This document shows, piece after piece, positions 52,001-61,534 of a stretch of 64,000 nt of DNA. The stretch covers positions 1-64,000 of the forward strand of contig JANXLV010000211.1 in NCBI GenBank assembly GCA_025355005.1, read 5' to 3'. A program made the translations under genes and the position numbers. Under the pieces are notes generated by a model. That model was not told the origin of the DNA, made no database searches, and saw only the letters and a list, made by a program, of their open reading frames with translations. The number at the start of each line of letters is the position of its first letter. Positions within the stretch are counted from its first letter, which is position 1. Source of the stretch: Myxococcales bacterium. GTDB lineage: Bacteria > Myxococcota_A > Polyangia > Polyangiales > Polyangiaceae.

Positions 52001-54181
52001 ATGACCATCCGAACGACCCCGCTCCCGATGGCATACGGAAGGCGCCCGGACGACCTCGACGTGCTCGCGCGGTCCCGCTTGCTCGCGCATCTCCCCATCA
52101 AGGAGGTGTCGGAGTTCCTCGACCTGCTCGATCAGGTGGCCCTGCCGCCGGGCACCGCGCTGCTGCGCGAGGGTGACGACGGCGACTGCATGTTCTTCGT
52201 GCTCGAGGGCGAGGCGCGCGTGCGACGCGGGCAGCTCGAGCTCCGTCACGTGCATCCGGGGGACTATTTCGGTGAGCTCGCGATGCTGGGCGCGACGAAG
52301 CGTGCTGCCTCTGTCGAGTCACTCACGACGATGCGCCTCGCGCGGCTCTCTCGCGCGCACTACCTCTCGCTGGTCGCGAATCACCCCAAGATCGCCCTTC
52401 ATTTCACGCAGGCGCTCGCGAACGGTCTTGGCGAGGAGCTGGTCGCCATGACGGACAATGTCGGCCTGCTTGCATACCAGCGCTCGCTTCCCCGCCGGCT
52501 CGAGGCACGCGTTACGCGTGACTCCGACACCATCATCGTCGCGACGGGCACCATCGTGGGCACGATTCTCCCGAAGGAGGAGAACAGCTGGCAGGTCGTC
52601 GGCGCTACGATCGATCGCAAGCCCGCGTCGCTGGAGACCGCGGTGGTGGCAGACGTGGCTGTATCGCCGCTCACCGTCGCGGACTGGGAGGGGCGCATGC
52701 TCATCCGGAGGAGCGCCGCGCTCGTCTTCCTGGAGGCGGCGCGCATTGCGGCACCCGACGTGACGCTGTGCATGGGGTCGCCCATCGAGAACGGCACGGT
52801 CGTGCGCGTGACCGGGGACGCGGACACCACCGCGCTCGCACTGCGAATCGGCGAGGAGATCGCGCGGCTCTGTCGCGACGACGCACCTCTGCGTGAAGAG
52901 GTGTGGCAGGTCGAGGAGGCCCGCTCGCTGCTGCTCGAGCGTGGGTTCTCCGATGCTGCGGCGTTGCTGCTCTCCCGCCGCGAGGCGACGATCTCGCTTC
53001 TCACGTTCGGGGAGACGTTCGCGCTGGCGATGGGCCCCGTCGTACCGCGCACGTCGTTCCTGTCGGCGCTCTCGGTGCGTCCCCATCCCGAGGGATTGTT
53101 CCTGGATCTGGGCTCGGAGGTGCATCGCGCGCTGCCTGGAAAGGATGGCGCGCACGAGCCGAACGTGGACGTGGAGGTGCGGACGCCTCGCTACGGCGCA
53201 CCGATGACCCACGCCAGCCGCGAGTGGCTGAAGGAGATGGGCGTCACGGGCGTGGGACGCTTCAACGAGCACTGCGTCTCTGGCAACGTCCAGGAGGTCA
53301 TCCGCGTGTCAGAGGGCTTCCACGAGAAATGGATCGGCCGCATCGCCGATCTCATCACGGAGCGAAAGCGCACGGTCAAGGTCGTGGTGATCGCTGGCCC
53401 GTCGTCTTCCGGAAAGACCACCTTCATCAAGCGACTCACCGTGCAGCTCCTCGTGAACGGCATTCGCCCGAAGAACGTGTCGCTCGACGACTACTACGTC
53501 GATCGCGAGAAGAACGTGAAGGACGAGAAGGGCGAGTACGACTTCGAGGCGTTCGAGGCGCTCGACACGAACGCCTTGAAATCCCAGCTATCGCGTCTCT
53601 TCACCGGCGCGACGGTGAGCACGTCACGCTACGACTTCAAGGCGGGCAAGAGCTATCCAGACGGCGGCGAAGCGCTCTCACTGGGACCGAGCGAGGTGCT
53701 GCTCCTCGAGGGTATTCATGGCCTGAACCCCGACCTCGTCGGCGATGCTGTACCGGCCGAGGCCGTCTTCCGGATCTTCGTGCATCCGGCGAGTACGCTT
53801 GCGTTCGACAAGGCCGGGGTGCTCGCGCCCGACGACGTGCGGCTCATTCGCCGCATCGTGCGAGATCGCCACACCCGGAACAACACAGCCGCGGACACGA
53901 TCATGCGCTGGCCGTCCGTGCGGCGTGGAGAGCTCCTGCACATCTATCCGTTCCTGCCGAACGCGGACGTCGTGTTCGACTCCGCGCTGGTGTACGAGCT
54001 CAGCGTGCTGAAGACCTATGCCGAGCGTTACTTGCTCGAGGTCCCGCCCACGCATCCGGCGTTCACGACGGCGTTCCGACTGCGGCAGCTGATCGATCAG
54101 TTCGTGGCGATCTACGCCGATCACGTGCCACCCACGTCGCTCCTGCGCGAGTTCATCGGCGGCAGCGGCTTCGAATACTGA
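52001..54181 (+). CDS. Fusion of cyclic-nucleotide-binding domain and uridine kinase/PRK-type P-loop kinase
   Basis: 726 residues from ATG 52001. Residues about 25-145 form a cNMP-binding domain (LLREGDDGDCMFFVLEGEAR, GDYFGELAMLGATKRAASVE). A middle region of about 250 residues follows that resembles the TGS/ThrRS-like N-terminal part of Thermotoga-type nucleoside kinases (IGRIADLITERKRTVKVVVI is its end). The kinase domain begins with Walker A AGPSSSGKTTFIKRLTVQLL near residue 465 and has VSLDDYYVDREKN, LLLEGIHGLNPDLV and RRIVRDRHTRNNTAADTI, typical of uridine kinase/phosphoribulokinase. It sits 9 bases upstream of acetate kinase, in one operon with phosphoketolase. Confidence 0.85.
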   Translation: MTIRTTPLPMAYGRRPDDLDVLARSRLLAHLPIKEVSEFLDLLDQVALPPGTALLREGDDGDCMFFVLEGEARVRRGQLELRHVHPGDYFGELAMLGATKRAASVESLTTMRLARLSRAHYLSLVANHPKIALHFTQALANGLGEELVAMTDNVGLLAYQRSLPRRLEARVTRDSDTIIVATGTIVGTILPKEENSWQVVGATIDRKPASLETAVVADVAVSPLTVADWEGRMLIRRSAALVFLEAARIAAPDVTLCMGSPIENGTVVRVTGDADTTALALRIGEEIARLCRDDAPLREEVWQVEEARSLLLERGFSDAAALLLSRREATISLLTFGETFALAMGPVVPRTSFLSALSVRPHPEGLFLDLGSEVHRALPGKDGAHEPNVDVEVRTPRYGAPMTHASREWLKEMGVTGVGRFNEHCVSGNVQEVIRVSEGFHEKWIGRIADLITERKRTVKVVVIAGPSSSGKTTFIKRLTVQLLVNGIRPKNVSLDDYYVDREKNVKDEKGEYDFEAFEALDTNALKSQLSRLFTGATVSTSRYDFKAGKSYPDGGEALSLGPSEVLLLEGIHGLNPDLVGDAVPAEAVFRIFVHPASTLAFDKAGVLAPDDVRLIRRIVRDRHTRNNTAADTIMRWPSVRRGELLHIYPFLPNADVVFDSALVYELSVLKTYAERYLLEVPPTHPAFTTAFRLRQLIDQFVAIYADHVPPTSLLREFIGGSGFEY

Positions 54182-54190
54182 GCAACGACC

Positions 54191-55360
54191 ATGGCCAAAG
54201 ACGAGAGCTACCTCCTGACGATCAACACCGGCTCGTCCAGCCTGAAGGCGGCGGTGTACCCGTGGGATCTGGGCGCGCCCGTGCTCCACGTGAATGTGTC
54301 GCGCCTCGGGACCCTTGACGCCATGGTGGAGGTGGACGGCGCGCACGTGACGCAGGAGGAGCACGTCAAGACGCACGGGGAGGCGATCGAGGCCGTGCTC
54401 GCGGTCCTCTCGAAGAAGGCGCTGCGCATCACCGGCGTGGGACATCGGCTGGTTCACGGCGGACCCACCCTGGCTGCGCCGCTTCTCATGACCCCGTACG
54501 TGCGCGCGGAGCTCGCTTCCTGCGTGACGCTTGCACCGCTTCACCTGCCGCAGGCGCTGCTTGCGATCGATCACCTGTCCGACGCGCTGCCGGACCTTGC
54601 GCAGGTAGCGTGCTTCGACACGGCGTTCCACGCAACGCTGCCCGCGCACGCCTACACCCTCGCCCTGCCATACGCCTTCGCCGAGCTCGGGATCCGTCGG
54701 TACGGCTTCCACGGACTCTCGTACGAGTACATCGTCACAAAGCTGCGCGAGCTCGATCCGGTGAACGTCGGCGGGCGCGCGGTGGTCCTGCACCTGGGCA
54801 ACGGCGCGAGCATGGCGGCCATTGCGCGCGGCGTCTCCATCGACACGAGCATGGGCCTGACGCCCACGGGAGGCATCGTGATGGGTACGCGCTCGGGCGA
54901 TCTCGATCCGGGCGTGATCCAGCACCTGCTCGCGCGCGGCCTGGTGAAGAGCGCGGACGATCTGCAGACGCTCCTCACGCAGAAATCAGGCCTCTACGGC
55001 GTGTCGGGCGTGGGCTCCGACATGCGTGATCTGCTCGCGCGGCGCAGCGACCCGCGCGCGCGCCTCGCGGTAGAGATGTTCACCTATCAGGCGAAGAAGC
55101 AGCTCGGCGCGTACGCCGCAGCCCTCTCGGGGCTGGACACCGTCGTGTTCACGGGAGGCATCGGCGAGCACGCGGCCACCATCCGCGAAGAGATCTGCTC
55201 GGGCCTCGAGTTCCTGGGCGTCGCGCTCGACCTCACGGCCAACGCGAAGAGCGCTCCGGTCGTATCCACGAAGGACGCGCGGGTGACCGTGAGGGTCATA
55301 GAGACCGACGAAGACTCGATGATCGCAACGCACACTGCTCGACTCTTGAGGAAGCCATGA
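54191..55360 (+). CDS. ackA: Acetate kinase
   Basis: 389 residues from ATG 54191. Acetate kinase motifs: [82 protein letters not shown] and [17 protein letters not shown]. It interconverts acetyl-phosphate plus ADP with acetate plus ATP. It overlaps the phosphoketolase start by 4 bases, so acetyl-phosphate from that enzyme is directly used for ATP. No pta is seen nearby. Confidence 0.97.
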   Translation: MAKDESYLLTINTGSSSLKAAVYPWDLGAPVLHVNVSRLGTLDAMVEVDGAHVTQEEHVKTHGEAIEAVLAVLSKKALRITGVGHRLVHGGPTLAAPLLMTPYVRAELASCVTLAPLHLPQALLAIDHLSDALPDLAQVACFDTAFHATLPAHAYTLALPYAFAELGIRRYGFHGLSYEYIVTKLRELDPVNVGGRAVVLHLGNGASMAAIARGVSIDTSMGLTPTGGIVMGTRSGDLDPGVIQHLLARGLVKSADDLQTLLTQKSGLYGVSGVGSDMRDLLARRSDPRARLAVEMFTYQAKKQLGAYAAALSGLDTVVFTGGIGEHAATIREEICSGLEFLGVALDLTANAKSAPVVSTKDARVTVRVIETDEDSMIATHTARLLRKP

Positions 55361-57759
55361 CCAACACATTCTCGAACGGCAACGGTCCGCTGACCCCGGA
55401 GACGCTGGAGCGCATGCAGCGCTACTTCTCCGCGGCGAACTACCTCTCCGTGGGCCAGATCTACCTGCTAGCCAACCCGCTGATGAAGGAGCCGCTCCGT
55501 CACGAGCACATCAAGCCGCGCCTGCTCGGACACTGGGGAACGACGCCCGGCTTGAACTTCTTGTACGTGCACCTGAACCGCATCATCAGGGAGCGCGACA
55601 CGAACATGATTTACATCATGGGCCCGGGACACGGCGGGCCCTCCGCTGTGGCGAACGCGTACCTCGAGGGCACCTACAGCGAGGTGTACCCCAACATCTC
55701 CCAGGATGAGGACGGCATCCATCATCTGTTCCGGCAGTTCTCCTTTCCGGGCGGCATCCCCAGTCACGTCTCGCCGGAGACGCCAGGGTCCATTCATGAA
55801 GGCGGCGAGCTGGGCTACGCGCTGTCGCATGCGTATGGCGCTGCGTTCGACAATCCCGATCTCGTCGTCGCTGCAGTCGTTGGCGACGGCGAGGCGGAGA
55901 CCGGGCCGCTCGCGACCAGCTGGCACTCGAACAAGTTCTTGAACCCGAAGACAGACGGCGCTGTGCTGCCGATCCTTCACCTGAACGGCTACAAGATCGC
56001 CGGCCCCACGGTCCTCGCGCGCATCAGCAACGAGGAGCTCGAACAGCTGTTCCGCGGCTACGGCTACGTGCCGCACTTCGTGGAGGGCAACGAGCCATAT
56101 GAGCGCCATCTGGATCCGCGAACGATGCACCAGAAGCTGGCTGCCACGCTGGACAGGTGCATGGACGACATCAAGAGGATCCAGGAGAGCGCGCGCACGG
56201 GCGGCGTGACCGAGCGGCCGCGATGGCCCATGGTGATCTTCCGCACGCCGAAGGGCTGGACCGGACCGGACATCGTGGACGGCAAGCCGGTGCAGGGGTC
56301 GTGGCGCTCGCACCAGGTACCGCTCTCCGAGACGAAGAGCGAAGAGCACATGGCGCAGCTGGAGAAGTGGCTCCGGAGCTACGAGCCGCAGAAGCTCTTC
56401 GACGCGAACGGGAAGCTCGCCTCGGAGCTCGCGGAGCTTGCGCCGAAGGGTACGCGACGCATGAGCGCGAACCCGCACGCGAACGGCGGCATCCTGCTGC
56501 GCGAGCTGCGCTTGCCCGATTTTCGCGACTACGCGGTGGATGTGCCGACACCCGGCGCGGTGGACGCAGAGGCCACGCGCGTCCAGGGCAACTACATGCG
56601 CGACGTGATGGTGAAGAACATGGAGAGCGCGAACTTCCGCGTGTTCTCTCCCGACGAGACCGCGTCCAACCGCTGGGGCGCGCTGTTCGAGAAGACCGAC
56701 CGCTGCTCCGTTGCCACGCACATCCCCGACGACTCGAACGTGGCGCCGAACGGCCGCGTGATGGAGATGCTGAGCGAGCACCAGTGCCAGGGCTGGCTCG
56801 AGGGCTACCTGCTCACGGGGCGCCACGGCTTCTTCTCTTGCTACGAGGCGTTCATCCACATCATCGACTCGATGCTGAACCAGCACGCGAAGTGGTTGAA
56901 GGTGACGCGGCAGATTCCGTGGCGCCGGCCCATCGCGTCACTGAACTACCTGCTCACGTCGCACGTGTGGCGACAGGACCACAATGGCTTCTCGCACCAG
57001 GACCCAGGCTTCATCGATCACGTGGTGAACAAGAAGTCGGAGATCATCCGCGTGTATCTGCCGCCGGACGCGAACACGTTGTTGTCCGTGACCGACCACT
57101 GCCTGCGGAGCCGCAACTACGTCAACGTGGTTGTTGCGGGGAAGCAGCCCGCGCCGCAGTGGCTCACGATGGACCAGGCTATCGCGCACTGCACGAGCGG
57201 CATCGGCATATGGGAGTGGGCATCGAACGACGAGGGCAGCGAGCCTGACGTGGTGATGGCATGCGCAGGCGACGTGCCCACGCTGGAGACGCTGGCCGCC
57301 GTGGAGATCTTGCGCGCGCGATTGCCAAAGCTGAAGGTGCGCGTCGTCAACGTGGTCGACTTGATGCGACTGCAGCCCACGAGCGAGCATCCGCACGGGC
57401 TCTCGGACACGGACTTCGACGCGCTGTTCACGAAGGACAAGCCGGTGATCTTCGCGTTCCACGGCTATCCCTGGCTGATTCATCGGCTGACGTATCGCCG
57501 GACGAACCACGAGAACATCCACGTGCGCGGCTACAAGGAAGAGGGCACGACGACCACTCCGTTCGACATGGTGGTTCTGAACGATCTCGATCGGTATCAC
57601 CTCGTCGGCGACGTGATCGACAGGCTCCCCGCGCTGGGCGCGCAGGCGGCGTACCAGAAGCAGTGGCTGCGCGACCAGCTGACGAAGCACAAGCAGTACA
57701 TCCGCGAGCACGGGGATGACCTGCCGGAGATCAGGGAATGGAGATGGGGAACACACTGA
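55357..57759 (+). CDS. xfp: Phosphoketolase (xylulose-5-phosphate/fructose-6-phosphate)
   Basis: 800 residues from ATG 55357. Thiamine-diphosphate enzyme with [17 protein letters not shown] start ([15 protein letters not shown]), [40 protein letters not shown], the ThDP motif [20 protein letters not shown], and the C-terminal [20 protein letters not shown] and [16 protein letters not shown]. It splits xylulose-5-P (and maybe fructose-6-P) into acetyl-P and glyceraldehyde-3-P (or erythrose-4-P). Length matches the family. Together with acetate kinase it makes ATP without the lower glycolytic steps. Confidence 0.97.
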   Translation: MTNTFSNGNGPLTPETLERMQRYFSAANYLSVGQIYLLANPLMKEPLRHEHIKPRLLGHWGTTPGLNFLYVHLNRIIRERDTNMIYIMGPGHGGPSAVANAYLEGTYSEVYPNISQDEDGIHHLFRQFSFPGGIPSHVSPETPGSIHEGGELGYALSHAYGAAFDNPDLVVAAVVGDGEAETGPLATSWHSNKFLNPKTDGAVLPILHLNGYKIAGPTVLARISNEELEQLFRGYGYVPHFVEGNEPYERHLDPRTMHQKLAATLDRCMDDIKRIQESARTGGVTERPRWPMVIFRTPKGWTGPDIVDGKPVQGSWRSHQVPLSETKSEEHMAQLEKWLRSYEPQKLFDANGKLASELAELAPKGTRRMSANPHANGGILLRELRLPDFRDYAVDVPTPGAVDAEATRVQGNYMRDVMVKNMESANFRVFSPDETASNRWGALFEKTDRCSVATHIPDDSNVAPNGRVMEMLSEHQCQGWLEGYLLTGRHGFFSCYEAFIHIIDSMLNQHAKWLKVTRQIPWRRPIASLNYLLTSHVWRQDHNGFSHQDPGFIDHVVNKKSEIIRVYLPPDANTLLSVTDHCLRSRNYVNVVVAGKQPAPQWLTMDQAIAHCTSGIGIWEWASNDEGSEPDVVMACAGDVPTLETLAAVEILRARLPKLKVRVVNVVDLMRLQPTSEHPHGLSDTDFDALFTKDKPVIFAFHGYPWLIHRLTYRRTNHENIHVRGYKEEGTTTTPFDMVVLNDLDRYHLVGDVIDRLPALGAQAAYQKQWLRDQLTKHKQYIREHGDDLPEIREWRWGTH

Positions 57760-57800
57760 CCCACGTGGCAAGGTGCTCCGCGTCGTCGTATCCTTGGCAC

Positions 57801-58667
57801 GTGGGAACTCGCTCGCACAGCTCCAAGGCGATCGCGTTCGGCGCGCTGACGACGAGCATCCTTGCCTGCGGGCATCCTGCGGCAAGCGTCGTGATCGGAG
57901 TGGCGCAGGTCGCTCCTGCGCCCATTGCGTCTGTGATGCCGCGTGCCGCGACCGGCGCCTCTCCCGAGCGGCCTGTGCCGGTGCCGACAGCGCGCGCGAT
58001 GATGGCTCCCAACGTCCCCGAGGAGCTTGCGCTGCCCGTCCGTGATCCGCGCTTCTACAAGCGCCCGCATCGGCCCGCCACGCTCATCACGCATCAGATC
58101 AGCGTGCTCAGTCTGTCGCTTCCGGCGCCGGAGCTCCCCGGCGGTATCGATCCAGAGGTCCTGATCGAGCTCGCGACCGCATACGCGGAGCTCGCGCGCG
58201 TGACGCCCACCTCGACCGCAGAGCACGACACCGCCCGGGCGGACGCACGCGCGGCTTACATGCGTTACGGAGGCATCGTACCGCCGTCGGACGGCGCAGA
58301 ATCGGCGGCGTACTTCGTCGCGCTCGAGTACGAGCTCGATGGTGATCGGGTGGTCGCGCGAGCGGCCTATCAGGCGATGCTCACCCAGACGCCAGCGGCG
58401 TGGACCGCGCCGTACTGCCACGTGGGCCTCGCCGAGCTGACTCTCCGCGAGGCGAACGGCGACGCGATCGCCCGCGAGCAAGCGCTGGTCCACTACGAGG
58501 CGGCGTTGAAGCAGCTGCGGCGCGATCAGGATCTCTATCCTTACGTCCTCCTCCGGATCGGACAGTCACAGCTCGCGCTGGGCGACACGAAGGCAGGAAC
58601 ACGGACGCTGGAGCGCCTCACCCGCGAGTTCCCGAAGTCCGAAGCGACGCGCATGGCGAACCCGTGA
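57801..58667 (+). CDS. TPR-like lipoprotein
   Basis: 288 residues from GTG 57801; an in-frame ATG at 57738 overlaps the xfp 3' end and lacks sense upstream of the signal. Lipoprotein signal (AIAFGALTTSILACGH), a Pro/Ala linker, then helical repeats (EVLIELATAYAELARVTPTS, YFVALEYELDGDRVVARAAY, VLLRIGQSQLALGDTKAGTR) resembling TPRs. Its end overlaps the next gene by 4 bases (GTGA). Likely an envelope scaffold; role unknown. Confidence 0.7.
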   Translation: MGTRSHSSKAIAFGALTTSILACGHPAASVVIGVAQVAPAPIASVMPRAATGASPERPVPVPTARAMMAPNVPEELALPVRDPRFYKRPHRPATLITHQISVLSLSLPAPELPGGIDPEVLIELATAYAELARVTPTSTAEHDTARADARAAYMRYGGIVPPSDGAESAAYFVALEYELDGDRVVARAAYQAMLTQTPAAWTAPYCHVGLAELTLREANGDAIAREQALVHYEAALKQLRRDQDLYPYVLLRIGQSQLALGDTKAGTRTLERLTREFPKSEATRMANP

Positions 58668-59239
58668 AGCGTAGCGGGGGCCACGCCTATCGAGATGGCG
58701 ATATGGGCGACACGGCGCTGCCCTTGCCCCGCGTCCATCTCGTACGCTGGAAAGTCCTGCTCGTGATGCTGACCGTCTGCGCGACCGTCGTTATCATGTG
58801 CGCATCCGTCGAACTGGTGCCCAGGTACCCGTTGAGCGGCACACTGCAGCTCCTCGAGATCTCAACCGTTGTCGTGACGGCCATGCTCGGATGGCAACTC
58901 GCTCGGGGGGCCCCGGTGCCACCAGCGGCGATGTTGTCGCTCGCGGTCTTTCCGGTTGTTGCGACCCACCTTCTGTCGTGGCGTGAGGCCGTGAACCGCG
59001 TGGACAGCTGGTACTGGAGCGCGCCACCTTTCGCAGGCGAACGCTCGATCGCGTTCCTCACGACAACCGTGAACTTGACGCTGGTGGTGGTATCGATCGC
59101 CAGCTACTTTGCCACCATCGACACCTCGACGCTCCCCTTCTTCCAAGCTCAGCCTTGTCGCGAGGCGATCGGAACCGCAGGCTTTTTCTCGCAAAGTACG
59201 TACGTACTCAGCGCTGCAATGGCACTTCGGATTTTCTGA
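58664..59239 (+). CDS. Hypothetical membrane protein
   Basis: 191 residues from GTG 58664, or 178 from ATG 58703. About five hydrophobic spans (WKVLLVMLTVCATVVIMCAS, LQLLEISTVVVTAMLGWQLA, AAMLSLAVFPVVATHLLSWR, IAFLTTTVNLTLVVVSIASY). No family recognised. The overlap with the TPR lipoprotein suggests co-transcription. Confidence 0.6.
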   Translation: MKRSGGHAYRDGDMGDTALPLPRVHLVRWKVLLVMLTVCATVVIMCASVELVPRYPLSGTLQLLEISTVVVTAMLGWQLARGAPVPPAAMLSLAVFPVVATHLLSWREAVNRVDSWYWSAPPFAGERSIAFLTTTVNLTLVVVSIASYFATIDTSTLPFFQAQPCREAIGTAGFFSQSTYVLSAAMALRIF

Positions 59240-59272
59240 AATTTCGGGCTGGGCTGGGACGACTGGAGCCTC

Positions 59273-59482
59273 ATGAAGTTCCTCGTCTGGTGCCTGCTCT
59301 TCGTCGTGTGCTGGCCGCTCGCGCTCGTGGCGCTCGTGGTCTACCCGATCGTGTGGCTCGTGCTGCTGCCGTTTCGGCTGATCGGCTTCACGGTGCGCAC
59401 GGTGCTCGATCTCGTATGGTCGATCGTCACGTTGCCGCTGCGCATTCTCACGCCGCGGCGTCGGTTCCACTTGATGGCCTGA
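59273..59482 (+). CDS. Small hydrophobic membrane protein
   Basis: 69 residues from ATG 59273 with GGAG upstream. Two hydrophobic helices (LVWCLLFVVCWPLALVALVV, and WSIVTLPLRIL after LLPFRLIGFTVRTVLD) and a basic C-terminus (TPRRRFHLMA). Clear coding bias. Function unknown. Confidence 0.7.
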   Translation: MKFLVWCLLFVVCWPLALVALVVYPIVWLVLLPFRLIGFTVRTVLDLVWSIVTLPLRILTPRRRFHLMA

Positions 59483-59496
59483 CGCGTCGCACGGCT

Positions 59497-59752
59497 TCAG
59501 TTGACGATGGCCGCGTGACCTCTGCGCAGCGCCCGCTCCCATTTCGCGCTCGCGCTCTCGCCGGGTGTGCCGGCGCGCGTGAGCTCCGCGCAGATCGCCG
59601 CGGTCATCGCGTCGCCCGCGCCTTCTCTGTCTGCCGGCAACCGCTTCGGCGACCACGACCCCGACCTCGACCTCGACCTCGACCTCGACTTCGATCTCGA
59701 CCTCGACCTCGACTTCGACGTAGACCTCGGTTCGACCTTTGGCCTCGACAGC
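59497..59752 (-). pseudogene. C-terminal remnant of a PfkB-family carbohydrate kinase
   Basis: On the minus strand an open frame ends at TGA 59499-59497 and encodes EGAGDAMTAAICAELTRAG followed by GHAAIVN. GAGDA is the anion-hole/catalytic-base signature at the end of PfkB sugar kinases (ribokinase family). Upstream, the frame runs through the hexanucleotide tract as Arg-Ser repeats and hits a stop near 59752; no N-terminal kinase part exists. So only about 55 real residues remain. The tract seems to have replaced or fused to the body of the gene. The family call rests on the short but characteristic motif. Confidence 0.6.
59657..59729 (+). repeat. (CTCGAC)n tract between a PfkB remnant and a membrane-protein gene
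   Basis: About twelve six-base units (CTCGAC with CTTCGAC and GATCTC variants). Top-strand orientation matches the tracts at 23.2 and 36.0 kb. Both strands are open through it in several frames, giving Asp-Leu, Val-Glu or Arg-Ser runs that are not evidence for proteins. The downstream membrane-protein gene begins 46 bases after it. Confidence 0.75.
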
Positions 59753-59774
59753 TACAGCGACGCGCGCCTTTGAC

Positions 59775-61181
59775 GTGAGCACCCGCGTGCTTGCGGGGGC
59801 TCTGCTTCTTTCGGTGCTCGCGGGGGCGCTGCATGATGTTTCTCGCGCCTGGGACGTCTGGTATTACCACCTGCCGTTTGCTGCGCGGATCGCCGGGATC
59901 GTGCCTGCTGGCGAGTTCGTGTTTCATCCGGCGGATCAGGCTCGGTTCGACGGATTTCCTCTGCTCGGCGAGGCATTGCAGGGCCTGCTCTGGCGCGTCA
60001 CCGGGCGACCCGAGAGCGCGAACCTCGTGGCGTACGCGTCCGTACCGCTGTTTGCGTGGTTCCTGCGGCGTTCGTTCGGCGTGCCTTGGCAGCTCACAGT
60101 TTTTGCGCTGTTTGCGATCCCGCTCGTGCAGATCCACGCAAGCTCCGCCTATGTCGATCTGCCTGCGAATGCTGCGGCGAGCGTGGTGGTGATGCTTGCG
60201 ATTCGCGCGCACGCCACGCGCGCGCCGCTCGCACGAGGGACCTTGGCGCTCGCGGTGGTGTCCGCGGCCGTCGCGGCGAACATGAAGGTGATGATGGGGC
60301 CCATCGTGCTCGTCGGCCTCGGCGCGCTTGCGGTGGAGCTCCTGCGCCAGAAACGCGCGGCTCCGCTCCGCGACAAGCTCCGCTGGTCCGCGATGGCATT
60401 GCTCGCGCTGCTCGCCGTGTTCGCGACGCCGCTGAAGAACGCCGCGATGCACGGAAATCCCTGGTACCCCGTGCAGGTATCGGCACTGGGCTTCACGTTC
60501 GCGGGACCGGAAGAGCCTTACTCGTTCGCGCCCGCGTGGCTCGTGGACAAGCCGCGCTTCATCCGCTTCGTGTGTTCGCTGCTGGAGATCGGACTCCGCC
60601 CCTACTCGAGCACGCGCCGCTGGACCATCGACCAGTTCATGCCTGCGGACGAGCCCGGCAGTCGCCTGGGCGGATACTTCGGCGCATACGTGGTCGCGAT
60701 GGTCGTTGCGCTCGCTGTCCTCGGCTGGCGCGCGCGCTCGAGACGGGCCCGCGTGTCCGCGATCGGGTTCGGCGCGTTCACGCTGCTGGTGTCGCACATG
60801 CCGCAGGCGCACGAGCTTCGCTACTATCTGTGCTGGATGATCGTGCTCGTGGCGCTGGTCCTCTGGCTCGCGCAGCCCGAAGACGCCGCGCCCTCGCGTG
60901 GTAGCGCCAGCCGCTGGCTGTACGCCGTGTGCGTTCCCGCGCTCGCGGTGGTCATCGGCGTGACGCATGCAGGATGCATCTATCCAGCCGGCGTGGGCTT
61001 TGCCGAGCTACTGCGCGAGCAGGTGAACGAGGGCGCTCTCGATCACGTGCAAGCGCGCGTATGCATCAACCGCGCGCCATGGAACATCCTCTGGGCGGCG
61101 CGCTTCCACGCGCCACGTCAGTACGTGGTCTACGAGGCGGAAGGCCCAGCGGACTGCCGCGGCGCGAGCGAGCTGCCCTGA
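59775..61181 (+). CDS. Polytopic membrane protein, putative GT-C-type glycosyltransferase
   Basis: 468 residues from GTG 59775 (TTG 59739 is possible but lies at the tract edge). Around ten hydrophobic spans with a GT-C-like start: AWDVWYYHLPFAARIAGIVP has the acidic/aromatic loop after the first helix, and FDGFPLLGEALQGLLW follows. Such membrane glycosyltransferases use polyprenyl-linked sugars. The convergent gene pair encodes a polyprenyl-P-glycosyltransferase and DUF2304, supporting a role in envelope sugar transfer. The 3' end overlaps the convergent gene by 52 bases. Confidence 0.7.
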   Translation: MSTRVLAGALLLSVLAGALHDVSRAWDVWYYHLPFAARIAGIVPAGEFVFHPADQARFDGFPLLGEALQGLLWRVTGRPESANLVAYASVPLFAWFLRRSFGVPWQLTVFALFAIPLVQIHASSAYVDLPANAAASVVVMLAIRAHATRAPLARGTLALAVVSAAVAANMKVMMGPIVLVGLGALAVELLRQKRAAPLRDKLRWSAMALLALLAVFATPLKNAAMHGNPWYPVQVSALGFTFAGPEEPYSFAPAWLVDKPRFIRFVCSLLEIGLRPYSSTRRWTIDQFMPADEPGSRLGGYFGAYVVAMVVALAVLGWRARSRRARVSAIGFGAFTLLVSHMPQAHELRYYLCWMIVLVALVLWLAQPEDAAPSRGSASRWLYAVCVPALAVVIGVTHAGCIYPAGVGFAELLREQVNEGALDHVQARVCINRAPWNILWAARFHAPRQYVVYEAEGPADCRGASELP

Positions 61182-61534
61182 GCGTTCGCTGCCGGCGTGA
61201 CCTCCACTTCCCCGGCCTTTGCCTGAACGAGGGCGAGCGCGCGCACCACGCTCGTGAGCTTCTCGTCGTACTCGAGGCGGCGGCGGCGCGTCATCAACGA
61301 CTCGCGCACGAGCCAGATGACGATCGGGTACATCAGAAAGTCCACGCCGCGGCCGATGCCCACTGCATGTGCGAGCGCCGTCGCGCGGTCCGGAAACGCG
61401 ATGAAGAGCGCGCCCACGAGGAACGCAGCCATTTCCAGCAGCACCGCGCGGCGGTTTTTTCCGCGAAGGCTGACCCAGTCGTACGCGACGATGCCAAGGA
61501 CGAACGCCAGAAGAATGAACGCGCCGATTGTCAT
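61130..61534 (-). CDS. DUF2304 family membrane protein
   Basis: 134 residues from ATG 61534, overlapping the glycosyltransferase stop by 4 bases. Spans at the start (IGAFILLAFVLGIVAYDWVS), AVLLEMAAFLVGALFIAFPD and ALAHAVGIGRGVDFLMYPIV, then a helical tail (YDEKLTSVVRALALVQAKAG), as in DUF2304 proteins that accompany dolichol-P-mannose-synthase-like glycosyltransferases. It likely anchors the glycosyltransferase to the membrane. Confidence 0.85.
   Translation of the reverse strand: MTIGAFILLAFVLGIVAYDWVSLRGKNRRAVLLEMAAFLVGALFIAFPDRATALAHAVGIGRGVDFLMYPIVIWLVRESLMTRRRRLEYDEKLTSVVRALALVQAKAGEVEVTPAANAQGSSLAPRQSAGPSAS

Noticed and set aside
59567..59773. Small plus-strand ORF with a long Asp-Leu run
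   Set aside because: The run is only the hexanucleotide tract read in one frame; the rest has no coherent coding pattern, and the opposite strand encodes the PfkB remnant.
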